A DNA stretch of 26,652 bases from Ophiocordyceps camponoti-saundersi (nom. inval.) (GCA_003339415.1 PDHQ01000274.1:1-26652), one strand, 5' to 3'; shown: positions 9,142-19,657, counted from the stretch's first letter. A program made the numbers and translations. The notes: a model not told the origin generated them from the sequence alone.

Positions 9142-12103
9142 ATGGCGAGTCGACAGGATGCGCCGTCGTCGTCGGGCTCCCGGAGGCACAATGGTCGTAG
9201 CATCGGCCAATTCGCCATCGATAGGGAAATCGGCAAGGGCAGCTTCGCTCAAGTCTACATGGGCTGGCATACGGTTTGTTTCCACCGTCCCCCCTTCAAC
9301 CTTCCCCCTCTCACTGACGCCATAACAGGAGTCCAAGGCTGCCGTCGCCATCAAGTCCGTCGAGCTCGCCCGCCTGAACAAGAAGCTCAAGGAAAACCTA
9401 TACTGCGAGATCCAAATACTCAAGGCCCTACGACATCCGCATATTGTCGCCCTCCATGACTGCGTCGAGTCCTCTACCCACATCAACCTCATTATGGAGT
9501 ACTGCGAGCTAGGCGACCTGTCCCTCCTCATCAAGAAGCGAGAGAAACTCATCACCCACCCGGCCACCCACGACATGGCTCGCAAGTATCCGGTTGCTCC
9601 CAACTCGGGCTTGCACGAAGTCGTCATCCGTCATTTCCTAAAGCAGCTATGCAGCGCCCTCCAGTTTCTCCGTAGTGAAAACTACGTCCACCGCGACGTC
9701 AAGCCGCAGAACCTTCTCCTACTCCCATCACAGGCCTTTAGGAGTCAGCGCGCCTTTCACATCATGTCGGCCAGCCAGGACTCTCTTATCCCAGTCGCCG
9801 GCCTGTCATCGCTACCGATGCTGAAGCTTGCCGATTTTGGCTTCGCCCGAGTTCTGCCGTCGACTTCCTTGGCAGATACTCTGTGCGGCTCGCCCTTGTA
9901 CATGGCACCCGAGATCCTTCGCTATGAGCGCTACGATGCCAAGGCCGACCTGTGGTCCGTCGGCACCGTGCTGTACGAAATGATTACAGGTCGGCCTCCT
10001 TTCCGTGCCCGAAATCATGTTGAGCTGCTGCGCAAGATAGAAGCTGCCGAGGATGTCATCAAGTTCCCCCGCGAGGTCACCGTCAGCTCCGATATGAAGG
10101 CGCTTGTCCGCGGCCTCCTCAAGAGAAGCCCTGTCGAGAGGATGTCTTTTGAAACCTTCTTCGTTCAGACGGTCGTGACGGAAGACATTCCTGGGCTTGT
10201 GGAGGATGACGTGCCGAAGCCCCCTCGACGCGAGCTCGAGACTATTGCCCAAGGCAAGCCTCTCTCCTCATCGCCTCAGGCAAGGCTGTCACGCCATCCT
10301 GCGCCTGTGCCCCTTGCCCGAGACGGCGGTGGCGGCGGCGCCTCCCGGTCTCCCCGAGAGCTGCCCCGATCCCCGCAGACGGAAAGCCACGGTGGCGAGG
10401 GCCGGCCCCGAAGGCAGACGGGCGACCTTCATCGGGTGGTCAGTTCTCCCCGTGACGTCTCGCAAGGCCTAGGTATCCAGCGGCCCCAACCACAACACGC
10501 TGCCACGGCGCCCACCTATACTGGCCAATTGACACCGAGGTCGTCGCGTGACCAAATCACAGTAGCGGCCGAATCGCGGAAGCCTAGGGCAGTCTCGGGC
10601 AACGTGCACAGCGCAGAAGAGGACAAGGCGGCCCAGGATGTCATGTTCGAACGTGACTACGTCGTCGTCGAGAGGAGGCACGTCGAAGTCAATGCTCTCG
10701 CCGACGAGCTGGCGGCCAACGAGCGGATGGGCCACGGAGCCCAGCGGGCGACGCAGATGACGCGACGCTGCACGCAGCAGGGAGCGCCTACGTCAACGAC
10801 GGGCGCGGTACCGACGCCCTCGTCGCAAACCGCTCTGGTAGCACAGAACCGACCAGCTCAAGACCGTCGGGCGTCTTACGACAAAGCCCTGTCTGCGAGC
10901 CCCGGATCGGCGTCGAGCGCCATTACCAAGGCTATCCAGGACGCGAGTCTCCGACTGTTCGGCTTCAAGATGGCGCCGGTGCGAGGTGCCAAGGGCCACT
11001 CCCCCCCAATGTACCAGCCGTTTCCTGCGTATCCGACTCCCGTCGCGCCGGTCGGCCTGCTGGGCGACGGCCGGAGCAGTCAGTCTGCCGATGAGGACGT
11101 CCGGGCCAGGGAGGCCATGGAGGAGTACGCCGAAAGAAGCGACTGCGTGTACGGCTTCGCCGAGGTCAAGTACAAGCAGCTCGTGCCCATGGCGCCGTCG
11201 GCGGAACGCGGACTGGGCGGCATATCGGCCGAGCAGCTGGCCGAGGACGAAGACGGTCTAACGGTCGAAGCGACGGTGGCTCTGTCGGAGGAAGCACTGG
11301 TGCTCTATGTGAAATCGCTGACGCTGCTCGCAAGGGCCATGGACATCGCCAGCGTGTGGTGGTCAAAGAAGAGCCGGGCCGTGACGGGCAGCGGCGTCTC
11401 GGCAGCAGTCTCGGAGCAAGTGGCGCACAAGATCAACGCCATCGTCCAATGGGTGCGGCAGCGCTTCAACGAAGTGCTAGAGAAGTCGGAGATTGTGCGG
11501 CTGAAGTTGACAGAGGCGCAAAAGCTGTTACCCGAGGACCATGCCAGTCATCCATCCAACCACGGCCAGGACTCGGTTGCCTCGTCATCTGGCTCGGGCG
11601 TCAAGCAGGTTTACCTAAGGCCGGGCATCAGCGCGGAGAAACTCATGTACGACCGCGCGTTGGAGATGAGTCGGGCGGCGGCCATCGACGAGGTGACCAA
11701 CGAGAACCTGCCGGGCTGTAAGATCTCGTACGTGACGGCCGTTCGCATGCTCGAGGCCGTCTTGGAGGGCGACGACGATCCAACGGGTCGGAGATTACTG
11801 AGCGGCAAGGATCCGGCGCGTGGGAGCCCGAAGGAAGCCTCGTCGGGCGATCTCGACACGGACGAGGAAGCGCATGTGCGGAAGAGTAGGTTTCGATGTC
11901 GAGGTTGACTTTCTTGAGTGCAACTCGAATGCTGACGTTGATGGATAGTGATCAAGATGATTACCGACAGGCTGGCGTCGGTGACGAAAAAGCAGCAAAT
12001 GATTGCGGAAGCCAACAGCAAGGAGCAGCAGGCTCATCTGCAGATGGCGCGTCGTCGAAGCGGTGAGACGGTGCCGCGCAGCCTCCCCTCGAACATGTCA
12101 TGA
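9142..12103 (+). CDS. ATG1: Autophagy-initiating Ser/Thr kinase Atg1
   Basis: This is the ULK1/Atg1 kinase that starts autophagosome and Cvt vesicle formation with Atg13 and Atg17 at the pre-autophagosomal site. Exons are 9142-9273, 9329-11885 and 11949-12103, for 947 residues, the usual size. The kinase domain starts with a glycine loop [10 protein letters not shown], then VAIK lysine 53, HRD 165-167, DFG with Asp213, and the activation segment [17 protein letters not shown] at 488-491 matches the Atg8-interacting motif described for yeast Atg1. A long low-complexity middle leads to the C-terminal MIT-like domain that binds Atg13. Introns are 55 and 63 nt. The last exon, conserved in character ([14 protein letters not shown]), is easily missed because the unspliced frame stops at 11908. 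The ATG has a good GCCATGG context. Confidence 0.97.
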
Positions 12104-12569
12104 TTCTTGCACAAGGGTGACGCCGAACCTTGTCTTTTTTCATCTTGTTCCGCCTTTCACGACCTATCTGTCATGTCACATATCCTCGCGGTTCTACTTT
12201 GGATCCAACCGGCGTTCTAGGGGATGCTTTTCAGGCTGCACACTGTAATACACAGAAAACAGCCATGCGACGACTTGAAGCAGCGTCATATATTGGGCTT
12301 GATATTTTCTTTATCGAACATATGAGAGCGGGGGCATGAGGGATCCATGTGCCGGCGTTGACGGTTTCCTTCTCTTGTCGCTTTCTTTTTGCTTCATCCC
12401 TCTCAGCTCCCCTCTCCTCCCCCCCCCTTTTCTTCCTCTTTCGGCAGCAGTTCTTTTGAAGTATGAAGTCTCGACAAGTCAAGGATGAGGCATGTTTCCG
12501 ACCTCTGTCTCGGATGGCGTCAAAGCAGGCCAGTATGAACGGGACGGTGGCACTTGAGCAAGGCCTGGA

Positions 12570-12612
12570 TGTATGTATGTTGGTATGCATGTATGTTGGT
12601 ATGTACGTACGT
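12570..12612. repeat. GTATGT-type microsatellite
   Basis: Imperfect tandem units of GTAT, GTTG and GCAT over about 43 bp downstream of ATG1. Confidence 0.7.
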
Positions 12613-13182
12613 GCCGTGTGAGTTGACTTTGACCATGACGCCGGTAGTGGTAGGTGTTGCTACCACGACGAGGGCCGCTCTCCCGATGAGCTCAGCAAAT
12701 ACACCAACCTTCAATACTGTCCACCTGTGGAACATTTACTTTTATACAGTGGCAGGTCCAGGAGTTGTATGTTGTGCATGTCACCCATCCGGTTCCATCT
12801 CATTCACCTTGAACGTCATCGGTGTGGAAGTGATGCGCCAAGAAGGAGCAAGACTATCATCATCGCCTTTTGCGATATATAAAGACTTGATATTCGGGAA
12901 AAGCTGTATTTGATTTCACAAGCCGCAAGTGGCCGTGAAGCAGGTCATTGTGGTTGGAATTGCTGGTGCTGTTTTTGATGCCGTCGGTGAGGAAAGCACA
13001 GCCTCCAGTTGACCTCTCAGCCACACCCCGCCGAGGTGTCCCCGCTAAAGTGTAGGGTTGGGGTTACCGGCTTCCCGCTGTAGCCCTTCTTTAGAGCTTC
13101 TAGAAGGTGTGACGAATATTCGACCGAACAATCAGATGTCTTCCAAGTCCAACACAATAAGGAGCACATACATACCTACTAC

Positions 13183-13202
13183 ATAGGTAGGTAGGTAGGT
13201 AG
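13183..13202. repeat. TAGG tandem repeat
   Basis: About five TAGG units, preceded by TACCTAC on the same strand, so the region can pair with itself. It lies just upstream of a TATA-like box for the next gene. Confidence 0.8.
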
Positions 13203-13209
13203 ATATATA
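13203..13209 (+). promoter_or_regulatory. Candidate TATA box of the zeta-family gene
   Basis: ATATATA about 105 bp before the ATG at 13313. The alternative TATATAAAG at 12875 is 430 bp upstream. Placement only. Confidence 0.35.
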
Positions 13210-13312
13210 CAGCGCCGCCTGGTGAGGCAGATAGAGGAGACAGGCTCGTAGAGATCGTCTCGTCTCTGTCTGCAAGCTCTACACACACCATACAAAGGGG
13301 GAGGGGGAAACC

Positions 13313-14260
13313 ATGGCGGCGAGCTACCGCCTCTCCGACGCAGAGTCGCGGCAAATCTTCACGTCGCAAATCCTTCCAGCTGAGGTGGCAGCGTCAAGAC
13401 CGGAGTCGGATCCGAAGCATGAGCCGTCGGCCCTGCTCCTCGTGGGCCAGATAGGGGCGGGAAAGAGCACGCTTTCGCCTCGCTTGCTGACTGCGCTTCA
13501 GCGAGGGGGCGCGATCAAGGTGACGCACCTGGTAGCCGACGCCTTTAAGAGATATCATCCAGCGCACGCGAGCCTTTCCTCTTCTTCTTCTTCTTCTTCT
13601 TCTTCTCCTTCTTCGGTATTACCTTCTGCCGCGACGGGACCGGATGCGAGGCGGTGGCTTATCATGGCGGCGGAGGAGGTCGCGAGGAGAAGAGGTGACG
13701 TTCTGGTCGAGAGCGCTTCTCGCTACGTTGAAGATTTCGTACGCTTGGCTGAGATTTTTGCTGTTGCTGGGTATGGGCTTTGGGTTGTTTTCCTTGCTGT
13801 TCCTTTGGTGTTGAGTAGGCTTGGTATCGCGATGAGGTATTACGGCGGTTCTGACGCGAGGCTTACGCCTGCGTTTATACACGATCAGTCTTGTAGCGGG
13901 ATCCTCGAAGCGGCTTCTTTCCTCGAGGGGAATCCTGCTCTTGCACGTCGGGTGCTGGTCTTGAGGAGGGATGGGCATGTTGTTTTCCCCCGTGGAGGCA
14001 TCGTCGCTACCTTGAAGGCGGAGAGGGTCAGGAGATTGGGGGATGAGGAGAGGGGGAGGGCGGAGCGGGAGTTGGAGATTTTGAGGACGCGGTTTGATCA
14101 TCGGGCTGTTGAGTTGGCGGAGGAGATTGCTGCTTTGTTGCGGGCTTTGACGGAGGATGAGATTCGTGAGGCTGATGGAGACTTGGCTGAGGTGATGCCT
14201 CTTGAGATTCTGGGGGGAACGGAGGGGAGGGAGGGGTGGAATGTGCTTTGGTTGCCTTGA
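13313..14260 (+). CDS. Zeta-toxin-family P-loop kinase domain protein
   Basis: The 315-residue product has the zeta-toxin fold signature. A Walker A loop GQIGAGKS lies at residues 45-52, and DAFKRYHP at 76-83 corresponds to the DxxRxxHP substrate loop whose Asp is catalytic in bacterial zeta proteins. VLVESASR follows, then a C-terminal lid region resembling the longer actinobacterial type. Bacterial members phosphorylate UDP-N-acetylglucosamine; fungal members have no established role, so the substrate here is unknown. A TTC/TCT microsatellite (13578-13607) encodes a serine run inserted after the substrate loop. The gene has no intron. The last two thirds use many T- and G-ending codons (TTG, GTT, GCT, GGG, GAT), unlike ATG1. 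No antitoxin-like neighbour is visible. ATG 13313 has a strong ACCATGG context. Confidence 0.88.
   Translation: MAASYRLSDAESRQIFTSQILPAEVAASRPESDPKHEPSALLLVGQIGAGKSTLSPRLLTALQRGGAIKVTHLVADAFKRYHPAHASLSSSSSSSSSSPSSVLPSAATGPDARRWLIMAAEEVARRRGDVLVESASRYVEDFVRLAEIFAVAGYGLWVVFLAVPLVLSRLGIAMRYYGGSDARLTPAFIHDQSCSGILEAASFLEGNPALARRVLVLRRDGHVVFPRGGIVATLKAERVRRLGDEERGRAERELEILRTRFDHRAVELAEEIAALLRALTEDEIREADGDLAEVMPLEILGGTEGREGWNVLWLP
13578..13607. repeat. TCT/TTC microsatellite inside the zeta-family gene
   Basis: About ten trinucleotide units encode a serine run. Length changes by whole units would keep the frame. Confidence 0.85.
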
Positions 14261-14532
14261 GTTGTTGTTCCTGTTGGTGAGGCAATCTGCCTTGTTATTA
14301 TTCCCTCTGGGATTCGTTCCTTACTTACCTACCTATAGGTAAAGAGAAAGGTAGACAAGCAATAGATATCCAGCCAGTATGTACAGCCGCGGCTTCACAA
14401 CATCGTTGACGACTCTCGCCGAAAGCTGCGAGCAAAGAACCTCATCCGCATCGTCCCTTTTCCATCCCAACCTTTCCCCCCCCTTCGCCCCTCGTTAAAG
14501 CAGTTTGAGAAGAAGAAGATCGAGAAAAAGAT
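14261..14532. other. Short convergent intergenic spacer
   Basis: The 272 bp separate the zeta-family gene (+) from the FHA kinase (-) tail to tail. It includes a perfect 10-bp palindrome ACCTATAGGT near 14330 and otherwise only presumed 3'UTR sequence. Confidence 0.6.
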
Positions 14533-16732
14533 TCATTGCCGACGCTGACGCTTCTGCCGTGCGTCGGGGGAACACACGCTTGTCAGCGCTGCTTGACGTG
14601 CCGGTATTTCAGGTAGAAACTTGACATTGGCCCGCTTCAATTGCTCGATTATCACCCCCCTTTGATCAACGGCACGTTCGAGCTCTCGAGGCCGTGATGA
14701 AAGTGCGGATGCCGGTTGCTGCTGCTGAGCTTTGTTGGAATCGATGGCTTCCTCGCCGCTTCCTTCGGATGGTGGTGTCGGTGGTATTGCGCCGTTCTCG
14801 CCGGCCTCCGAGTAATTGCACTTCGGATCCCACGACACCTTATCGGTGGCATTCTCTGAGACAAGAGGGTCGTCAGCGTCGCTGCCATTGCTGCTTGCGG
14901 AATTGTCAAAAAACTGCGAGCTCTGCTCCGCGTCTTTCGGCCATGCTCCGACCAGACCTGTCAGACGCGTGTGCTCTTCGGACAGTAAGAAATTCTCGTC
15001 CGTCACGTCCGGTAGCTGTAGTGGCATTGGACGGAACTTGTGAGAGGCTGTCCAGTTGCTTCTCGATGAGCGTTCAAGTTTCTTGAAATGCTCTAGGTGC
15101 CTGGCTGGCCGGCAAAGCCACTTGTGATGACGAGCCTGCGCCGCCGTCATGCGCGAGCTTGGCCACATCCGGAGACAGCGCATCACGAAATCCTCGCAGT
15201 GCTGGGAAAAGTAGCCCGGTTGCAAGGCCTCGTCCTGTAGAAACTGTTCAAGTTCTTCTTGGGCCATCCGATCTAGACCTCTTAGACTGACGTCCATACC
15301 GTGTGTAATCAGGGTAAGGGTGACGATGCCCAATGACCACATATCGACCGAAGTCGTATGCGGCTCAGACTTGTCCTGGATTTCCCTGTTCCAAGTCAGC
15401 AGATTCCATAGTCCTGATGCCTTCCATCTCGTTCGGTCGGTGACTTACGGGGCTTGGTAGTTGGTCGTCCCGGCATGCGTGAGCATTCTACTTCGGTGAG
15501 GAACGGCACAAGCCCCAAAGTCAGAAAGCAAGACACGGTTGCAGGTGACGTTTGGCGAGTAGGCGAGAAGAATGTTTTCAGGCTTCAAGTCGCGATGGAT
15601 GACTCCTTTCATATGGATAAAGTCCAGAGCTTGGACTAGCTGCCGGATGATGACACGGGCATCGAATTCACTCACAAGGGGGCGCTGGTAGAGAAAAGAC
15701 CACAAGTCGCCTCCAGTAGCCAGCTCAGTGAATGTGTATCTGAAGCAGGTTAGCAATCATCTGCAGACTTGGATCGAGCCGTATCAACATGCAACGAATG
15801 CGGCGAGACTATTGCGTCGACGTAGCGTAGAATATTGGGCTGTGCAAGAGTATCAGCTAGCGAGGGAAGTGAAAAACAGGGGAGGGGAAGAGAGACAGAT
15901 GCACGTACATGATGAAGCTGACGAAGGACATCAGCTTCCTGCAACTTGCGTCGAATATTCTCGGACGCATCCCTGCCTTTGATCTTGCTCAGATCAACTA
16001 CCTTGCAAACCAGCTGTTTCCTCGTTTCGACTTCACAGGCCAGATAAACCGAGCCTTCTGCTCCTTGGCCGAGACAGCGCTGGCTTATGCTGTACTTTTC
16101 TTGGAAAAGCTGTACGACGTGAGTTTCTTTACCAAGGTGAGAAGTAATGGAAAAAGGGGGCTATCCTACCTTGCATTCTGTATGTTGAGTTTCTGTCATG
16201 GAACTGGACTTGAAGTTCTTTCTGTCATGAAAGGTCATGGACCAGTAGGGATGAATGTCAATGATATCGCCGTCTTGTAAGAGATGGCTCGGCGAGATAC
16301 CCGATCCGGTACCGATCCGGACACTGTTGACGAAGGTGCCATTGCGCGTATTGCGGTCTCGGATGTACACGCTGCTGTTGAACTCGTCATATACCACGAC
16401 GTAGACCTCGCAATGTCTGCGAGAAACCATGGTGTTGGATCCATCTCCGATCCGCGGGCTGGAGACTTTATCAATCTATCGTCATGAAGAGAGATGAGCT
16501 GAGCGAGCAATGGTTAAAAAAACATACTTTGATGCCGGATGACGGCCGATGTCGAGAACCTCGTCATCCCAGATGGGAACCAGCCCTGACTACAAGGTCA
16601 GGAGGCATATCTCGAGAACAACTGAGGTAAAGCCCAAGCCTGGGGGAGACTCGTACTTTGATCTCGATCACCAGCAAGACGGTCCCTTAGAATGAAATAT
16701 CTTTCAGGCTTTTCTTCGCCGGGAATCGCCAT
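14533..16732 (-). CDS. FHA-domain Ser/Thr protein kinase (Chk2/Mek1-like)
   Basis: The gene has seven exons: 16732-16657, 16585-16528, 16458-16170, 16109-15909, 15839-15793, 15739-15449 and 15385-14533, for 604 residues. The N-terminal FHA domain shows GR at 39-40, SRRH at 57-60 and NGTFVN, the phosphothreonine-binding pattern. The kinase has GQGAEGSVY, Lys177, HRDLKPEN (272-279), DFG with Asp297, and GTTNYQAPEI. One N-terminal FHA plus a kinase fits the checkpoint/meiotic group (Rad53, Cds1, Dun1, Mek1). The single FHA and size suggest Mek1 or Dun1-like more than Rad53, but I cannot decide. The roughly 230-residue tail after the kinase is low-complexity and acidic. Intron 5 is GC-AG. Exon 2 and exon 3 limits were chosen because only they keep the FHA frame. 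Confidence 0.88.
15740..15792 (-). other. GC-AG intron in the FHA kinase gene
   Basis: The 53-nt intron starts GCATGT, has branch sequence GCTAAC and ends TTCAG. Splicing gives SPHSLYTFTELATGGDLWS, matching the hinge region of related kinases. The in-phase GT alternative would leave an intron of only about 35 nt and add extra residues. Confidence 0.7.
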
Positions 16733-17311
16733 GCTGCCGCCTCGTTGCCTGTAAGTGAGAGGTAGGGGAAGAGGCAGGGGAGAAGGGACATGAAGGCACT
16801 TCCAGCGTGAAATAGGTAGATATCGTGAAAGGAAGATAGAAGCCGATCAGAGGCCTAATGAGTCAGGGAAAGAGAGGCAGCCTGTACAGAAGTGATGCCT
16901 CCTTACCTTGACCTCTCACCCTCTGTATCCATCTACCGTGTCTACATACAGTGTGCACTGTCTAGGCGGACTCGGGCTCGCAAAGGCGGTCTGCCGGTTC
17001 ATCGTCGTCGTATCGTCTTCGAGACGTATCGCTTCACGTGATATTAGGGGTCTCTGTGCCCTACCTATTTCGGCCGATGTCTTTCTTGTCGATTTTCTCC
17101 CCGCTCTCTTTTCTGTTCCACTTCATCCAAGCAACGATTCTCATCCACGAACAAGTAAGCGATTCACCCTTCACCCTTCTCTACCATGTCTTATCCCTTG
17201 TTTCCTTGTGCATGACGGTCTGTCGGCAACATTACAAGGAGATGCTTCGATGTTTGATCGGAGGCGAAAGTGTATTGAAGAGCTAACAGCTGCTCAGCCC
17301 GGTCGTTCAAG
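16733..17311. promoter_or_regulatory. Divergent promoter of FHA kinase and eL41, with eL41 leader
   Basis: The 579 bp separate two head-to-head genes. The plus side becomes pyrimidine-rich at 17085-17130, the likely eL41 start region, followed by a leader intron at 17155-17297. I see no clear TATA box. No separate gene is supported here. Confidence 0.6.
17155..17297 (+). other. Probable 5'UTR intron of the eL41 gene
   Basis: A GTAAGC donor at 17155 and a GCTAAC branch followed by CTCAG at 17297 define a 143-nt intron. It removes several ATGs (for example 17186 and 17212) that would otherwise precede the eL41 start. Only 14 nt then remain between the junction and the ATG. Confidence 0.7.
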
Positions 17312-17441
17312 ATGAGAGCCAAGTGGAGGAAGAAGCGCGTTCGCCGCCTCAAGCGTAAGAGGAGAAAGATGAGGGCTCGTTCGTAAGTTGTTCCGACTTT
17401 GCTCGCGTCGCACAGGTAGCTAACAATCTCGCAGCAAGTAA
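17312..17441 (+). CDS. RPL41: 60S ribosomal protein eL41
   Basis: This is the smallest ribosomal protein, a 25-residue helix with 17 Arg/Lys residues, which bridges the two ribosomal subunits. Exon 1 is 17312-17382 and exon 2 is 17435-17441; the 52-nt intron runs GTAAGT to GCAG with a GCTAAC branch. The product starts MRAKWRKKRVRRLKRK and ends RARSK, almost identical to the known family. The last codon before the intron is split (TC/C, Ser). Without splicing the frame stops at once, so an ORF scan overlooks it. A likely leader intron, common in ribosomal protein genes, lies just upstream. It diverges from the FHA kinase. Confidence 0.97.
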
Positions 17442-18200
17442 AGGCCCGTACCAGCACTTTGACCGGCTTGACGCATCTCTCATAGGGCTCTCGACGCCTT
17501 TTTCCTGGAGACACCTGAAGATGGGAGGACACAAATACATACTCTACACGGATAGTATCAACGGACTCTACTCCGGCAATGTCAGCTCCCGGGCTTCGTC
17601 GACATGGTCAGAGATTAGTACAGGACAAGAAATGGGTCGGGAAAAAGTTTGGTGCTTTTGGTCGTTCGCCATGGGGGCGTTTGTCTGTCACGAACGGCGC
17701 ACAGGGGCCATTGAAGGGTGCCGTTGGGAACTATTACAGATATTGCTCTTTGAACTCGCATGCTGCCTTGCGTGACTGACCTCTCCACCACGTAATTATG
17801 GATGTGTACATTTTTGCCCGCCAACGTCTTTGTTGCTCACGTACCTCTAGAATGGGTGAAGAGGTTGAACTTGGGGCGATTTAATCCCCAGACTCGACTA
17901 GAAAGTGAAGAACTGGCTTCCAGTCGCATCTATAGGCCATAGCTAGCTATTTGCTCAGCATTTTTGCTGCAACTTAGTGCCGAGCTCTGCTTACCGACCT
18001 AGCATCCGTAGCGTGCCGCACAACCAGGGGAGCGGAGACGATTTTCACCGCCCTCCGAAAGTGGGGTCGCCAAATTTTCCTCCGCTGGCAGTTTGGGCGG
18101 CAGAATTCTCCATTCTTAAAGTCTGCGTAGTGCCAGCATCAGCTTCACCACCAGCGACATCACCAGCAACATCACCACCACCACCAATACCGCCATCATC
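17442..18200. other. Intergenic: eL41 3' end and RPA49 promoter
   Basis: The 759 bp between two plus-strand genes contain no supported gene; open frames at 17521-17824 lack family resemblance. The last 70 bp before the RPA49 start are CA/CAT/CAC repeats (ACCACCAGC-like), a usual fungal leader composition. Confidence 0.65.
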
Positions 18201-19657
18201 ATGGGGGAGAAAAGCAGTAAAAAGCGCAAGCACGATGATGAGTCGCAGAATAAGCACAAGAAAAAGAAGAAGAAGAACGTCTCGTTGGATTCGCCTCCGT
18301 CTACCGTCTCCGTCTCTTCCGTCGTGCGGCCGACACATTGTCCGCCCGTAATAGGTAATATTGTCCCTTACATGTCTTACGACGGCCATTGGTATCATCT
18401 ACGGCCTGGGACTGACTGGAAACCGTACCAGCATTTACACCAGGTATCGAACTGCCTTCGCCCTTGGGCTTTCGCTGTCATGAGACCCGAGACGAACCGA
18501 GATCCAAGACCAAGCGCGAGCTGCTGCTTCACTCAACGGACCATTCCGCAATCGATTACACGGCCCGGGAGGCGGAACCGAGAGGGTCGACGCCTCGATT
18601 GAACCACTTCATCGGCATTTACGATCCGATCACGGGAAAACTAGATGTGGTTGAGGCAAAGAAGATGGTGGTGCGGGCGAGAGTGCGCGCAAGCGAGGCT
18701 TCAGTTAAAGAACGTGGAGAGCCGATGGTGAGCCCGCACGCAGCATAATGTGTCTTCCGTCCTGCATGGACGTTTCGCTGATTCTTTGATTCCTCAAAGA
18801 CCTGGGCGGAGAGTAGAGCCGAACTCACGCGACTATTCGGTTCCAGAAAAGCTAAAAGGAGGATGGAGGAGGCAGCACTCAACGCCATCGAACAGTTTGA
18901 TGAATCTGCCATCAACGAACCGGCCGTGAAGGCTACTCTGGAATCCATCAGCGCCGTCACATCTCAGATGGCGACGCCCGAGCAGCTGCAAGCAGCCCTC
19001 GACATCAACAGGCCCGTACCCAAGGCGAACCTTGAGGCTGAGCGGGTCGAGGATGTGTACAAAATCGAGACCATAATTCCGACCGACATCCTCAACCTGA
19101 TGCCCATCGTTCAGTGGCAGGAAACGGTGCGGGCCGGCGGTTCGGTCGAAACGCCATCGCGCTACGTCTCTACGCGGCTTGCCAAGTTCGCCACCGACGA
19201 CTCGCACACGGAGAAGTTGAGGATCCTGCGATACCTCGAGCTGCTCATCCGCTTCTTCCACTCGGCAAAGTCACCCAGGCGCGAAATGGGACGACAGCTA
19301 CCGGCCCGGGCCAAGCTCCTGCAGGCTATGAGTCCCGCTCCCGACTTGGTGGTGGAGCATCTGCGGCGCAAGTTTTCGGACGGTTCGGCGATAAGCAAGT
19401 TTCACTCGGAGCTTCTCATCACCCACTGCTGCGTCTTTGCCCTCATCCTCGACGGGTTCCACACGGTTACGCAGCAGCTTCGCGAGGACTTGAGGATCTT
19501 AGACGATAAGACGATGAGGCAGTTCTTTCTCCTGGTTGGTGCTACGGTCAAGTCTTCCAAGATGGCGGGTCAGAAGGTTGCCATTCGGCATGCTACCCTG
19601 GCTCTTCCGCTTAAGTTTCCTAAGTCGAGGCTGCCGGGGAGGGGGCGTCTTCTGTAG
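18201..19657 (+). CDS. RPA49: DNA-directed RNA polymerase I subunit A49
   Basis: A49 pairs with A34.5 on Pol I and helps initiation and elongation of rRNA transcription in the nucleolus. The model has exons 18201-18443, 18509-18727 and 18800-19657, about 439 residues, within the family range. The basic N-terminus (SSKKRKHDDE, KHKKKKKK) is followed by the dimerisation module with ELLLHSTDHSAIDYTARE and IGIYDPITGKLDVVEAKKMV. The next exon gives TRLFGSRKAKRRMEEAALNA, then the C-terminal tandem winged-helix part (MPIVQWQETVRAGG, ADDS-like linker, HSELLITHCCVFAL). The second junction is ambiguous: an acceptor at 18484 would leave a 41-nt intron and add eight residues. The stretch 18355-18443 matches the family poorly, yet contains no AG that would permit an intron. 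Confidence 0.92.

Larger units (their letters stand above)
12104..13312. other. Intergenic: ATG1 3' end and zeta-family gene promoter
   Basis: The 1.2 kb holds no recognisable gene. It contains a GTATGTTG/GTATGCAT-type microsatellite at about 12570-12612, a TATATAAAG box at 12875-12883, and a TAGG tandem repeat at 13183-13202. Short open frames on both strands lack coding character. Confidence 0.65.

Noticed and set aside
13619..14285. Antisense frames across the zeta-family gene
   Set aside because: They are shadows created by G-rich codons of the sense strand; proline/serine-rich with no family features.
13313..14532. A complete toxin-antitoxin pair around the zeta-family gene
   Set aside because: Neither flank encodes an epsilon-like antitoxin; the neighbours are Atg1 and an FHA kinase.
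17155..17297. snoRNA inside the eL41 leader intron
   Set aside because: No C box (RTGATGA) or D box (CTGA) pair and no H/ACA arrangement could be found.
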